Source: Cerioporus squamosus (taxonomy: Eukaryota; Basidiomycota; Agaricomycetes; Polyporales; Polyporaceae). Taken from it: DNA of 64,000 nucleotides. Positions 11,501 through 22,921 of this stretch are shown here, one piece after another (the stretch's first letter is position 1; each line of letters starts with the position of its first letter). A program made the translations under genes and the position numbers. The notes beneath the pieces are model-generated. The model saw nothing but the letters and a program-made list of their open reading frames with translations. It searched no databases and was not told the DNA's origin. The stretch is from the NCBI GenBank assembly GCA_022592435.1, contig JABYQS010000067.1:124001-188000 (forward strand), in the 5' to 3' direction.

Positions 11501-12340
11501 TCGGAGGACCCCCGAGAACCCACATACACGGAGTTAGTACCCACCCTGACTTCTCGGGTGAGTGTGTCATCGTCGGAGACTTGGTTGAGCACATCCGAGG
11601 AGTCGGCGGAAGGCACGACCGCAGCAGCCTCGAAGTTCGGTGTGTAATCACGGTCACGTGTGGGACGCGACGCGGTCTCTAATGAGCGTTTACGCGGTCA
11701 GCGGCGTCTGGAAGAAGGAGGCAGCGCTACAGAAAAAAAGACCGAGGGCTTGACTTCAGTCGACTCTATCTGCTGAACAACCGCCGTCAGCAAGGATCCC
11801 ATCGCTTACGCGGCCGCGCCTGAGGCTTTCAGAGTCAGGATGCCATCGCACTGAGTTTCATTGACGTTTGATGCGATGTTCCTCGGTCTCATGGCTCTGA
11901 ATCTCCTCCTTCATTCTCGCTCCCATGAACGTCTGAACACAGTCGCTGGGTGTTCTCGGGGTCCAGGATGCGGACAATCTCGCCCCCTTCGCCGGTCCTC
12001 GCCACTCCCAAGCGAAGGGCTCGATGTGGCGAAAGAGCTGCATGACGTTATTCCGGAACATCGAAAGCACACGTCGACTCACTCTACGCGGTATGTCTTG
12101 TGCGTTGCTCGAAACTTCGGCCGTGCTTTGCAAGCTGGAGGGGGCTAAACTGATTCTGGCCGGCGCTTCGGTCACGATGTGTCGCGTCGTAAGCAGCGCA
12201 CGTGATGCGACAAATAGGCGCAAAGAACGCGACCGGCGGATACAAATATTGCGGCGCGCGGTCGCGCCTGGCTCAGTCCTCGGCTCTCGACTTATCACCC
12301 GTACTCATCGTCTGACGTGTCGTCCTCGCTGCTCAACAAC
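8564..12340. other. Long stretch without a defensible gene (3.8 kb)
   Basis: Holds the promoters of the F-box gene and of the peroxiredoxin gene. Frames at 9158-9703 (-), 10406-10924 (+) and 11858-12298 (-) look random in composition and have no motifs. Two minus-strand pieces read more like exons: one near 10080-10160 giving KVSLGDATLDAIALRIGAV just before a GTAAGT donor, and one near 11555-11640 giving SADSSDVLNQVSDDDTLTRE. I could not join either to further exons. A GGTTCGAAGTC at 11086-11098 resembles a tRNA B box but no cloverleaf forms. Confidence 0.35.
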
Positions 12341-13216
12341 ATGGTTGCTACCGTCCAGAAGCCTGCCCCCGCCTTCAAGGGCACCGCCGTCGTCGACGGC
12401 CTCTTCCAGGACATCTCCCTCTCCGACTACCTCGGCCAGTGGTACGTGTCAGAATGCTGTCGTGGCTCATGTAAATCGCTCACCGTGACTTTCGTTATCG
12501 TCTTGAAGGGTTGTCCTGTTCTTCTACCCGCTGTGAGTCGACCTTGTTAATTGCCGCATCCACGGCTTCTGACTCTTTGTGCCACAGCGACTTCACCTTC
12601 GTCTGCCCGACGGAGATTCTCGCCTTCAACGATGCGCTGCCCCAGTTCAAGGCGATCAACACCGCTCTCATCGGTACGTCTGTTTTATTCCCTCGCACCT
12701 CCGTCAGGCTCCTCACCGATCGTCGTAGCTGCATCCACCGACTCTCACTACGCTCACCTTGCCTGGGCCACCCAGCCCCGCAAGCAGGGTGGCCTCGGCC
12801 CGACCTCAAGCTGCCCCTCCTCGCCGACAAGACGATGAAGATCGCCCGCGACTACGGTGTCCTCATTGAGGAGGAAGGTGTCGCTCTCCGTGGCCTCTTC
12901 ATCATCGACCCCAAGGGCATCCTCAGGCAGATCACCGTCAACGACCTCCCGTCGGCCGCTCCGTCGAGGAGACCCTCCGTCTCGTCAAGGCCTTCCAGTT
13001 CACCGTACGTCTTCCTCTCGCCTGAGTTCCTGCCACCATGATCTGACCCGCTGTCTTCTCCCACAGGACGAGCACGGTGAAGTCTGCCCCGCGAACTGGA
13101 CCGAGGGCAGCAAGACGATGAAGGCCGACCCCAAGGGCTCGCTCGAGTACTTCTCGAGCGTGGACGCCAACGGCGCGAACGGGAATGTGAGCAAGAAGCG
13201 TGCCCGTGTTGACTGA
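12341..13216 (+). CDS. TSA1: 2-Cys peroxiredoxin (thioredoxin peroxidase, TSA1-like), two apparent frameshifts
   Basis: Thiol peroxidase that reduces H2O2 with electrons from thioredoxin. Exons: 12341-12441, 12509-12532, 12588-12673, 12729-13004, 13067-13216. The peroxidatic Cys is in DFTFVCPTE (exon 3), the resolving Cys in HGEVCPANW (exon 5), and [14 protein letters not shown] and [11 protein letters not shown] are family signatures. The product would be about 216 residues. Exon 4 is two bases short: GGLGP cannot join [10 protein letters not shown] (12798-12801) nor NDLP join VGRSVEET (12948-12950) without adding one base at each of two C runs. Adding both restores the frame into the intact last exon. 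All splice sites, both catalytic cysteines and the C-terminus are intact, so sequence error is more likely than a dead gene. A 24-nt exon 2 is unusual but phases correctly. Confidence 0.93.
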
Positions 13217-13784
13217 TTGTCCCTTCCCTGATTCTGATCATGCCCTCCCCCCACATATGAGCAGCTGTCGCACTGACGGCCGGCCGGGAGGGTCTGATCT
13301 TTCGCCGAGCCTGTCATCTTCCCCTCGTCGTCGTCAGATCGTGCACCCCCCTCCCTCTGATCTAGTGCTTCCCGCGGTCCGGTTTGTTTGTTCATGACGC
13401 GACATGCCCACCCCTTAGATCATAGAGAGTAGACTTTAGAGGATAGAGACATAGAGACAGAGAGACAGTGACGCTTGGCGAGCGTTCGTAGCATAGCTTG
13501 GGTTGCGCATGTGTAGAGTAGTCCCCTACTTACAGCACGGTGGTATTGGGCGAGGTGTAGGAGATCTAGTAGTAGTAGTTGGTGGCGGCGTCGTGTTGGA
13601 CCTAGTTTAACGCTAATATGACCCCCCGCTCTGAATGGTGCTAACCTTTGGCTGTCCACCTCAACCTTCAACCTATATAGGCCTTCTCTCCCGGACGTGC
13701 CATCGATTGTGAGTTTTCATCGTAAGGAGGTGCACGCGCGCGTGCGTGTGTTCCTCGCGAGTTTGAGATCGGAGTTCGGTCGTC
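13217..13784. other. Intergenic between convergent peroxiredoxin and TRM112
   Basis: The two genes converge here, so this is 3' flank of both. AT-rich and GAGACA-repetitive around 13430-13470; a short GCGCGCGTGCGTGTG run at 13735-13751. No gene seen. Confidence 0.45.
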
Positions 13785-14383
13785 TCAGCCTATCTCATGT
13801 TCGGCAAGAAGCTGCAGACGCAAGCGCGACGATGAGATGCGTCGATAGCGTGATACCCAGGATGTAGACCCACCATGTTTGGGATGCCGTTCGAGATCGG
13901 ATACACATGCTTGCAGTTTGGGCACACCATCGCGCCCTCCTCGACGTGGATCTGCCATGACAGTCAGCTATCACGAACCAGACGGCACACTCGCTGACGT
14001 GCGAACACGACGACGTACCTCGAGCAGGACATGGTGCAGCTTCTGCAGAAACTCGTCGTCCAGCATCTCCGGCTGCTCCGCGGGCAGAGACGTATCCCCG
14101 AGCTACAGAGAACGAAAACGCGTCTCGTGCGTGAGTATCCTCTTCGTGCCCATTGCGCGGTCGCGCAGACTACTAGCAAATGAACGCGAAGGAGACGCAC
14201 CTGGCGCGCGGCACCGACGAGGGCGGGCCACTCGACGCGCGGGAGGAAGCCGCGGAGAAAGTCTGCGTTGAACTCGGCGTCGCGCAGCTCGATGGCGGCG
14301 TCCTGGAACTGCAGCGGGAAGTTGTTCGAGGTGCAGCCTTTTGCGTGGCAGGCAAGCAGGTTGTGCGTGATGAGGCGGACCAT
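13785..14383 (-). CDS. TRM112: TRM112, activator subunit of tRNA/rRNA/eRF1 methyltransferases
   Basis: Small zinc protein that stabilises and activates several SAM-dependent methyltransferases (Trm9, Trm11, Bud23, Mtq2 in yeast) acting on tRNA, rRNA and release factor. Four exons on the minus strand: 14201-14383, 14019-14102, 13874-13951, 13785-13811, giving 123 residues. It begins MVRLITHNLLACHAKGC, with the first zinc Cys pair, continues FPLQFQDAAIELRDAEFN, and has the second pair in MVCPNCKHVYPISNGIPNM, then LLAEHEIG. The last exon is only 27 nt. All introns have GT-AG ends and correct phases. Length matches the family (about 120-135). Confidence 0.95.
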
Positions 14384-14496
14384 CGTGGAGGAGGAGGACA
14401 AGGAGACCGAGAAGGAGAACTCTACTGTACAGGGAGAAGCAGGGGAGAAGGAACAGAGAAACATATTAATGTAAGTGGGCGAGTAAACAAACCACC

Positions 14497-14568
14497 TCCG
14501 ATATGGTGTAGTGGCTAACATTATCGCCTCTCACGCGATAGCCCGGGGTTCGATTCCCCGTGTCGGAA
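14497..14568 (+). tRNA. tRNA-Glu (anticodon CTC), copy 2
   Basis: Identical over all 72 nt to the copy at 2485-2556, opposite strand. It sits 113 bp upstream of the TRM112 start, transcribed away from it, and is followed by T5 at 14592-14596. Confidence 0.95.
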
Positions 14569-14591
14569 TTGATACTCAACAATGGTGGTCC

Positions 14592-14596
14592 TTTTT
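14592..14596 (+). terminator. Pol III oligo-T terminator
   Basis: T5 tract 23 nt after the tRNA-Glu 3' end, the expected RNA polymerase III stop. Confidence 0.65.
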
Positions 14597-14732
14597 ACCA
14601 TGCGCAAGTATATCGTGGTCACCGACCTCTCGTGCATAATGGATTGGCGTGATGCGATGCAGACAATATGCACATGCAGTGAGCTGGGAGCTGATACACG
14701 CAAAGGTTTCGCGAGACTACGATGAACCCTGC

Positions 14733-16322
14733 TCAACTTCCCCACTGAACCTCCGACATCCTGTCAGGATCCAAACCACTTAACCATGTATCTCTGAATG
14801 CGGCCATATAGTCCATGGTCGACTGGCATGCTGGACTGGCGGCCTGTATCGCGTACGCCTCAGGCAACATCTCCCGCAAAGCCTGTCGAGAGCAAGTGAG
14901 AGGGGCCGAGGACATGATCCATCTGAAGTGCTCACTTTAGACCGCTTCTCGGACGCGGGATGAGTCGTCAAGAAGTCGATGTGCCTTCCACTCATAGACC
15001 GCTCTAGCTTGCCGAGGCGGACAAACATCCTGAGAGACAATGAGTACCACATTGGAGACAAGGTGGGTCCATGACGCACTCTGGGACTGCTTCAGGGTCG
15101 AAACAAGCTCTAGAGGATAGGCGCATGCCGATCTTGTCCGCTGTGGCCAGGAGACGTCAGTCGTGGTGCTTATGTACGTAGAAGACGGCTCCCTGAACCT
15201 TCAAATTCCTGCGTGCGAGAGTTTGGCAGGTCGTACAAGAGGCTGGTCAAGAAGCCCGAGAGCGGAATTCCAACAAAATCCAGAAGTAACCCAAGGGCGA
15301 TGACGACTTTCAACTGCGAGTATCGCTCCGAAGCGTGCCGAGCCACTACGATGAGGTGAATACGCCACTCCGGGTGTTCAGTGCTAGAGGCAGACCGGTG
15401 ACTTACCAGCATGGCCGATTTCTACTCGGTTATCAGTGACGCTTCACTCAAATTCAATAGCAAAACTTACCATGGCCAAGAATGGCGGCGAGACCATTCT
15501 CATCTTTCGCCACAGGCAAGATGCCTGTGAAGACTACGATGGTGCCTGTAGACTGCCGTCTCGTTATCCCGCATTAATGATCATGTCATCAACCTCACCA
15601 TATGCCGCCATGGCGTTCACGACGCGATCTTCATTGACCACGAATAGGTCCCACTTCTTCGCACCGCCGACCTCTGGCGGGAGCTCTTCTGGGTTACCAC
15701 TGAAGGACCAGAACTCGTCCGTGCCTTTCGGCCGTTTCACATCAGGAGCATCGAGTGTTCCGAGGTTGGACGCCTCCAAGATGCGCGTGGCAACGCGGCG
15801 TACATGGCGAGTGAGAGGGTGATTCGGCGGGAGGACCTTCCCCTTGAACTCTTGCATCAACTGCTGGTGAGACGCTTCCGCGAGCTAACGGCGGTCCGTT
15901 ATTCGATGCTGCACCGACATGAGATGCAACTTACCATTGCCTCATACTTTGGGCTGATGTCCATGAATCGCCATCTTCCTGTCTCGGGCACCTGCTCGAG
16001 ACTTGACATAAAGTTGGGATGTGCGTGCGGGTAGAGTGATGCATTCACATACGTACTGGGAGATGTAGTACCCGACCACGAGCACGCCTGCCCCAGCCAA
16101 GAACCTGTGTGTCGTGTCCCAACGTCGCACGTCCCACGCATTACCCTTCCCCGGCCCTCCTCCGTCAGGACCTTCCGCACCGAATCGTACATAGCGCGGT
16201 CCACCGCCTGGGAAGCCGCTCACTGGTCGTCTCGGAACATGAGATAATCTTGGAGTTGGCCTGGCAGGTCTCGTCGAGCGTGCAGGAATGCGCGCGGCGC
16301 GTAGGAGGCGGAGAGCCGACAT
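14733..16322 (-). CDS. OMA1: OMA1-like mitochondrial inner-membrane metalloprotease (M48)
   Basis: Stress-activated zinc protease of the inner mitochondrial membrane, overlapping with the m-AAA protease. Nine exons: 16057-16322, 15935-16001, 15599-15863, 15471-15545, 15407-15421, 15199-15345, 15080-15140, 14936-15029, 14733-14882; 379 residues with all phases consistent. The Arg-rich N-terminus (MSALRLLRAARIPARSTR) is a probable targeting peptide, followed by a hydrophobic segment (FLAGAGVLVVGYY). LEQVPETGRWRFMDISP is an OMA1 signature. The zinc site is HEIGHAVARH: the first His ends exon 4 and EIGHA comes from a 15-nt exon. The third ligand is in TQEFEADKIGMRL and LTTHPASEKR is the conserved late motif. 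An in-frame Met 63 bp upstream (16385) is possible; I prefer 16322 because the targeting peptide starts there. Confidence 0.92.
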
Positions 16323-16650
16323 GGTGGTAGAAGAGAGGTGACGTTCCGGCGCGCGCGGCGAAGCTTCGCGTCGCGTCGGCCTCACCCTGTGTCATTTGTG
16401 TGACCCTGACTCAGTCACGGTCACATTGTACTCAACGCCGACAGCAGTCTGGGCTGCCTAGGCCAGGTTATAGCCCATATCTCGATGTCGGATACAATCA
16501 TCATATCTGCACTAAGTATATGATACAACCTGGGTTCCTGCGCCAGCTAGATGCGAGACTCCAAGCGGCTGCGCTTGAATCAGTGAAGTGAAATGGTAGC
16601 TCAGGTCCCTCGTGCTCTAGTCAACGTGCGAGTACGCTCCTCGCGTCGCT
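16323..16650. other. Intergenic between OMA1 start and DUF6534 copy A end
   Basis: Upstream region of OMA1 and 3' flank of the next minus-strand gene. A short CAGTCACGGTCACA patch near 16412-16426 resembles one at about 25025-25050, upstream of the complex I subunit gene, but I cannot assign it to a regulator. Confidence 0.35.
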
Positions 16651-18838
16651 TCACACGAAGTGCTTCACATCTCTCTCCCCTACAGGCCTGTCAAGCGCGT
16701 AGTTTGCCACTGACGTCCTGGCGGTGGAGACATGAATAGGTATCGCATCCTGGGTGTGCTGTTAGCATGGCGAGCACAAGGATGTGTTAACCATAGGCAG
16801 CTCACGTTCGGTGTAAGATATGAAGTCTTCTCAATGTTCCCCCGGTAGACGGGCTGGGATGATCGGCCACTGGCTGAGTACGAGTTCATTGGTGCATTCA
16901 TGCTTGAGGCCAAGGAGCTGCGGGAGTTCAGACTGGATGTTCGCTGTCAGTATGGCAATGCTCGATGTCAGAAGCAGAATGCAATACATACACGGCCATC
17001 AGAGTGTTTGCATACACTGGCGAAGGCGTTAAGAGCGCTAGAAACCTGCAGTATGACAGAATAGCGACGTACACTTGGACGCTACTATCACGACGCCGGC
17101 GTAGATGAGGTTGTCTGGCATTACAATGGCCTAAGTGTATTCTCAGCATGTGAACACTTCGTGGAAGTCTCTGATAACAACTCACGAGGATAAAGCACAG
17201 GATGTTGAACACGCTGTATTAAATGCGGTCAATCACGATGCAGGTGACGGAGTTACTCGAGGCACGTACTCGGTCAACAGTCCTATGGGGGTTTAAGCAT
17301 CGCAGCTCAGTACGATAGAAGACATGTTCATGACCGAGCTCACCTGTGTTGATGGTGTACACGATGAGCGTATCGATGAGGTTGTCCGTACTGATAGTCG
17401 TATTCAGCGGGAAGCGGGGCAGTATTGAGAACTGACACGTACCTCTCAAACCCAGTTCGACTACGTTGGAGAGAAAATGTCAACGCGGCGGTGATGATTG
17501 TATCTGCCAATGCAGCAAGACCGACGCCCGCCGAGTTCATCCACTGAACGTGTTCATTAGTCCTTCTCCTCAGTGCAGCGAGGCGCGTCAAGGAAACTCA
17601 CAGCTTCCTTCTGCGTATGGAGTTCCGGGACGAGGAATCTGGCCGATATGTGTTAGAACACACAATTATTCAAGAGTCGCATCTGGCTGTCTTACAACTG
17701 CACGGTTTCGGCTAGTTGGGAGACCCGATACATATTCAGCCGGCGTCATTCGTCGCTGAGAGGAATGAGGCTCACCGAATGCAAATCCTAGATAGTGGGC
17801 GTTCCAGCATCAACACGAAGATCCGAGTAAGAGGTAAATCTACTTACCAAACTCCCCGAGGAGGAGGAGCGCCTTGAGAGATGAAGTCAATTAGCCAGGA
17901 GTTCTAGTACGTAACAGCATCGATGTCGCGCACCACCAACACCACGAGCCATCGGAACCCGCGACCAACTAGCTTCCGTCAGCATCAAGCAAATGTTGAA
18001 GCAGGATCGGCTTACTGAGATAGACTCGACGGAGGAAGAAGCTGCGATGAATCGAGACTTAATTAGAGTGACACCGTCGCAGCGATCTGTTGAACGTACC
18101 TTTGAGTGACGAGGATGACTAAACCCTGCCATACAGATGAGGTGCATCAACATGACTACGATGAACACTAGCATGCACACGGAAGTACCGTTGTGACTCC
18201 CAATAGCTGTCCGATGGTAATGGCTCAGTACATGCCGCTGGGAAGATACGAGCAAGGAACCTACCTTAAGCGACCATACCGCAACAGCGAGTGCCTCCGG
18301 CTTGGAGTAGTTGGTCGCCAGATAGTAGTAGTTATACGAGGCCGTGGTGTGAATAGAATGTCCGTTATGCTGGTGCTTCGAACTCACGATATATGCATGC
18401 ACAGAATGCTGTGGAACGTTTCCAACACCCTAAGGCCGCCTGTCAGCTCGAGAATTTGAAACTCTTGGGAAGGCAGCCATATGCTCACAGGACAGCCGCG
18501 ACCTGCTCGTACATAGATCAGCTGTCACTCCAAGACGGCTGCGTACGGAGAGGGAAACGCACCAAGCCCTTGAGAAGCCATCGGTCTTCATGATACGTGC
18601 GGTAGTAGCGATAGCATTGGTTGGCAGTCCAGCCGAATTGCCTGCGATGCGGGTCAGCGAGGGATAGCGACCACAAGAGACTGCCGCACATCAAGCCAAT
18701 GAACGTCCCAATGAGCAGTGCGCCGAACGTGTTGTCGAGCGCCGGGAGTTCAGGAAGGGACAAATTAGGGCCCGGGATGGGGCTAATGGGAACCGGACTC
18801 GGGCCTGCCGTCGTCGAGTTTGCCTGAATGAGACTCAT
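16651..18838 (-). CDS. DUF6534-type seven-helix membrane protein, copy A
   Basis: Function unknown; these multi-helix proteins are expanded in agaricomycetes. It starts at ATG 18838 (MSLIQANSTTAGPSP). Exon 1 18690-18838 ends in LDNTFGALLIGTFIGLM; exon 2 18563-18641 gives QFGWTANQCYRYY; exon 3 is a 14-nt exon at 18489-18502; the next gives VLETFHSILCMH, then YYYLATNYSKPEALA. Toward the C-terminus are the family signature VGLAALADTIITAALTFSL-QRSRTGF (near 17420-17520) and TDNLIDTLIVYTINT, then IYAGVVIVASK, and a Ser-rich tail ending YALDRPVGERDVKHFV at TGA 16651-16653. Exons in 17540-18370 were not all resolved. The 48-nt first intron (18642-18689) has no in-frame stop and could be read through. 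Neighbour copy B shares exon sizes, so this is a tandem duplication. Confidence 0.8.
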
Positions 18839-19685
18839 AGTGGTAGAAAGAGATGAGTACCGGACTGTTGAGCGTCTGGGTGTTTCAGAGGGCTTAAGTA
18901 CAAAGCGTCGGAGACATTGCCGCCTGGGAAAGGGATCAAAGTCAGGGCACGTCGGAGAGAAGATTGCCACAGCTACCTACCAGTGCAGAGAAGTGTTATC
19001 GTTCGTGACTTTGATGTGGTTCTTCTGCTCGAGACTTGCTTTTTCAAACATCGTGGGTGCGCCGACGTCGTTGGAGTGATGTGGTCGACAGAATGCGATA
19101 CGTAGAAAGCCCGATTGATGTATTCCCGTCTTTCGCCACGCCGCATCTAAGGACGTCCAAATCACCGCAAAGGTTAGCTGAGTCTTCCGTCGTGAGGGAG
19201 CGCTCCTGTGCCACCATCAGCATCCCGAGCACCCTCGCTCAATATTCGCATCAAGTCAATGTCAATGGGCGGATGAGAGTCATGGTCTGACGGGGCCCCG
19301 AAAAGTGAGGCGAATGTTCGCTCTGTCCAAGGCACAAAGTCCCAGCATCATTGGGGGGACAAGCTTCGTCCATCATGCCGCCGGATTGCACCACAGGAGG
19401 CAAATCACCGCAGATGCGCCGGCGGCGTCATCACTAGAGTTCTCAGACCGCAGTGTCAGTGAGATCCGGAGCAGTGGGGTCCCAGAGCGGCACTGGGCAG
19501 AGGATTTCAGGCACACCGGAGGGTGACAATGGTTCAAGAGTACATAGAATACACTTATCTACACGGCGCCCGCAAAGTCCTTCTGCTGATCTCCATAGAG
19601 CGAATCGTTCGCTGTCATCGTCTCCCGTGTTACTTTGATGTCTATCGCTCCCTGTATGGTATCCAGGTCAGTGTGAACCAGGTCC
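18839..19685. other. Intergenic between the two DUF6534 copies
   Basis: Promoter of copy A and 3' flank of copy B. No gene recognised. Confidence 0.4.
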
Positions 19686-21667
19686 CTATGGCTGACGACG
19701 GAGAGGCACCATGGAGTTGTTTCGTCTTCCGGCAGTCGTCCGGCTGCGCTGCAAGACCGACATATCGATCGAGCTTGAGTGCACGAGGCCCTGGGTCTTC
19801 TCGGCGAGAGAGCGACGCGAGTTCAGCCTGGATTAAAAGAGCTCAGATAAGGGGGAGGTAGGACTACCGCATGAAGCGACGTACACAGCCATGAGTGAGT
19901 TGGCGTACACTGCGGACGCGGATACCTGTCAGTGGCGTCGAAACGCGGAGCGGGGAATAGACATACGCTTTGTCGCAACTATGTCAATGCCGGCATAAAT
20001 GAGGTTGTTCGGCATAGCGATGGCCTATGAGAGACATCAGTCTAGTCCCAAGCAGGAAGAGAGATGTTGAGGATACTCACGAAAACAAAGGAGAGTATGT
20101 TGAATATGCTGCAGGCGCGACTATCAGCGGGATGGAGACGTTGATAAGTCTGAGGAACTATACCCCGTAACGAGTCCTATAACAGTCTCAAAGAACGATC
20201 TCCCAATACTGAGCTGCCACACGTACCTGTATTGATCGCATAGAGGATTAGTAGGTCGATGATACCATCCGTCCTTTTGATGCCAGTACGGCTTTGATGC
20301 AGAGAGAACGTGAGGGCGGCGGTAAGGAGCGTGTCGGCGAGAGCAGCTAGGCCGACGCCTGCGGAGTTCATCCACTGCTGCACGTCAGTGATTGTGTTCG
20401 CAGGCTCGACTATCTTGAGTACTTACAGCTTGGTTACTGTTATGCAGTGTGGGGTGTAGGAAGGTGTCGACCGTGACGGCTTCGCCACCAAAGACCGTCA
20501 GCGTCGGTCTGGCTTGCAATACCAACATAGACGGCGCTCACCAGTTGCAAACCCTAGTATCGAGAGTGCCAAAGCGAATGATGATCAGTTGTTAAACCAT
20601 GCAGGGGTTGTTCGGCTCGTCCGTACCAAATTCCGCCAAGAGCAGTAAACCCTGATGTGGACATACACTCAGCGGCGTTCATGCCATATGGTATTGTAAC
20701 TCACACAGAACGCCACGAGCGGCCGGAACTTGCGTCCAACTACCGACCGTCAGCAAGAGCTCAGCCACGAGCAAGAAGGCGATTGCGCCACGCACTCAGG
20801 TATACCCGACGTAGGAAGAAGCTGGGGCACCATCGTGGTTCAGCTCCATCCGACACGAGGGACGAAGCAGAGCGCACTTACAGTTGAGAGATCAGAATCA
20901 CGGCACCCTACAAGGCGCCCCAGGCCTATCAGCGCCCAGAGGACATGTCGTGTGCTGAGATATCGCTTACCGTGGACACTCCCAGCAACTGCAGATCGTT
21001 CTGTAAGGCTTCGAACTTCGGTGGCAACCGAAGGATGTCTACTCACGTTGATTGACCTGGGCAAAACTGACGATCGTATCAGACGGCCGAGATATCACGA
21101 GGAATGGACGTACCACACGCCTTGAGCCAGCGCTCCTGGGTTGAAGTAGTTGCTCGTCAGATAATAGTAGCTGGTGGTGCAGTCGCCGCGGTGTCAATCC
21201 CTGTCCATGAAGCTGCCGTTGCCCTCGGCCTGTCTCACCAGAAGTGCATGCACAGCACGCTGTGAAACGTCTCGAGTACTCTGCCAGTCATATGGGTGAG
21301 TTTCCCCAGGGACAAAGACGTAAGATCGCGACGCACAATACAACAATCACCTGGGCGGAGAAGAACGACCGTCAGTGTGAGAAGCACCAGACAGGGGAAA
21401 CTAATGCAGACGTACCAAGCCCTTGAGCAGCCACATATCATTCTGGTACGTGCGAAAATAGTTGTAGCACTGGTGGGCCGTCCACCCATACTGCCTGAGA
21501 GAAGGTCAGTACAACAATGCCAAGGTGCGGTTGGCAGACGCGAGCACGTACATGAGACCAACGAACGTCCCGACGAGCAGAGCTCCGAAGGTGTTATCGA
21601 GAGCCGGAAGCTGAGGCAACGCACCCTGCAGCCCAGGAGCCGATGCTGTTGGTGGGGCGGAAGCCAT
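19686..21667 (-). CDS. DUF6534-type seven-helix membrane protein, copy B
   Basis: Paralogue of copy A in the same orientation. It starts MASAPPTASAPGLQGALPQL at 21667. Exons 21552-21667, 21416-21494 (79 nt, same size as in copy A), 21337-21350 (14 nt, as in copy A), 21239-21280, then YYYLTSNYFNPGALAQGVW. Very small exons follow: a 10-nt exon (WSIN) near 21044-21053, about 18 nt (LLGVST) and about 26 nt (GAVILISQL) before FFLRRVYLSAWRNR. Later, VGLAALADTLLTAALTFSL-HQSRTG and TDGIIDLLILYAINT match copy A, then NLIYAGIDIVATK, VYANSLMAV and LNSRRSLAEKTQ, ending NNSMVPLRRQP at TAG 19686-19688. Function unknown; seven hydrophobic segments and a polar cytoplasmic tail are the usual design. Exon calls between 19900 and 20900 are partly approximate. 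Confidence 0.82.
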
Positions 21668-22921
21668 GTTCTAGCTGGGTGCAGTCCGTCTTGTTCCCTA
21701 CAAATGGTTGGTCGTATATATATGACAAGAGAGCGAAGATCGCGGGGACAGCAGAATTACACACGCCGCCGAGTCAAACCGCCCGCATAAAATTGAGGGG
21801 CGGCAGGCGATCCTCCCGGATGCTATGAACGGAGGAACAAGCTCCGAAACGACATGGGGAATTCCCCCGCCGCTTGGACATCGTTACCGCTTTAGGTGGA
21901 AGGCGGAATTAGTGTGGGCATTTCCTCGCATCATCCCCATAGTACGGAGGCACACGGGACGCTGTCCACTGTGGCGTCTTGCGTCCATGCCTCTCTTCGC
22001 GCCGTTGCTAAGCACCGAGGGACATAAGCAGGGCTTAGAGGGGCAGTCGCTCTGGGACTCCTTGCGTAGGAATTAACTAGTGTCTGCACCAGCCATGATT
22101 ATTGCGGTAGTGTCGCGATACGGAAACGTACCGTTTACTGGGAGAGATGCGAGCACACGTACCCCATACATATATGATATGGTGCTCGGACTTCGACATG
22201 CTCGCCAATACAGAAGATCGTGGAAGTCCGGGCGACCATATGGAATGACCCACTTCGCGAAGAGCACGGCTGTATGCAAGCGGCGCACAGTCAATGAGTT
22301 TGTTCTGTTGAGTGCGGAAGTGAGTGTACTTCTGTAGACTCAGTCGCGGGCATCGCGAGATCAAGACTCACGTTCCCGGGTGACGGAGCAAAGACAACTT
22401 CATAAGCGCCGAGAGGGCTCGGCTACTTGAAGTTGAGACTTCCATCTTGGAACTTCCGAGTCGGAGACTACATATGTTACTGTAGTCCAACAACCCCGAC
22501 CATACAACAAGAGCTGCCGCAGCTCCTTGCAGGTTGGTGGTCTCCATATGCAGGCGGGGCTCATCGGCTTACGCTACTCAATCGTAACTGATTTACCTCA
22601 TAGAAATAGGCTTCAACTCACTGTGCCCGCGGCCGACTGAAAGTTCCGAGCCCCGTCTCGATGCACCGACCCCCGCGACCTCATGATGGTCATAGCATAA
22701 CTACGGGTATGGCGGTCGGCGTACATGGGGTTTAAGACCCGATCTCTGCCACTGGCTGCAGCTCAAACCGAGCATTTCCCAGCTTATGCAGCCCATGGGA
22801 CTCGGCGGGATGCGCGGACCGGCCGCCGCCTAGTACTTTCCCATCCTCAGGTCCCGCTACTTCTCGCCACGAGTAATGCGTTCTAGGACTCACGCGCTCG
22901 ACACTCCTCCAGTGAAGAATC
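21668..22921. other. Intergenic, 1.25 kb
   Basis: Divergent promoter region between DUF6534 copy B (-) and the EamA transporter (+). Short frames at 22073-22364 lack motifs or clean codon structure. Confidence 0.4.
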
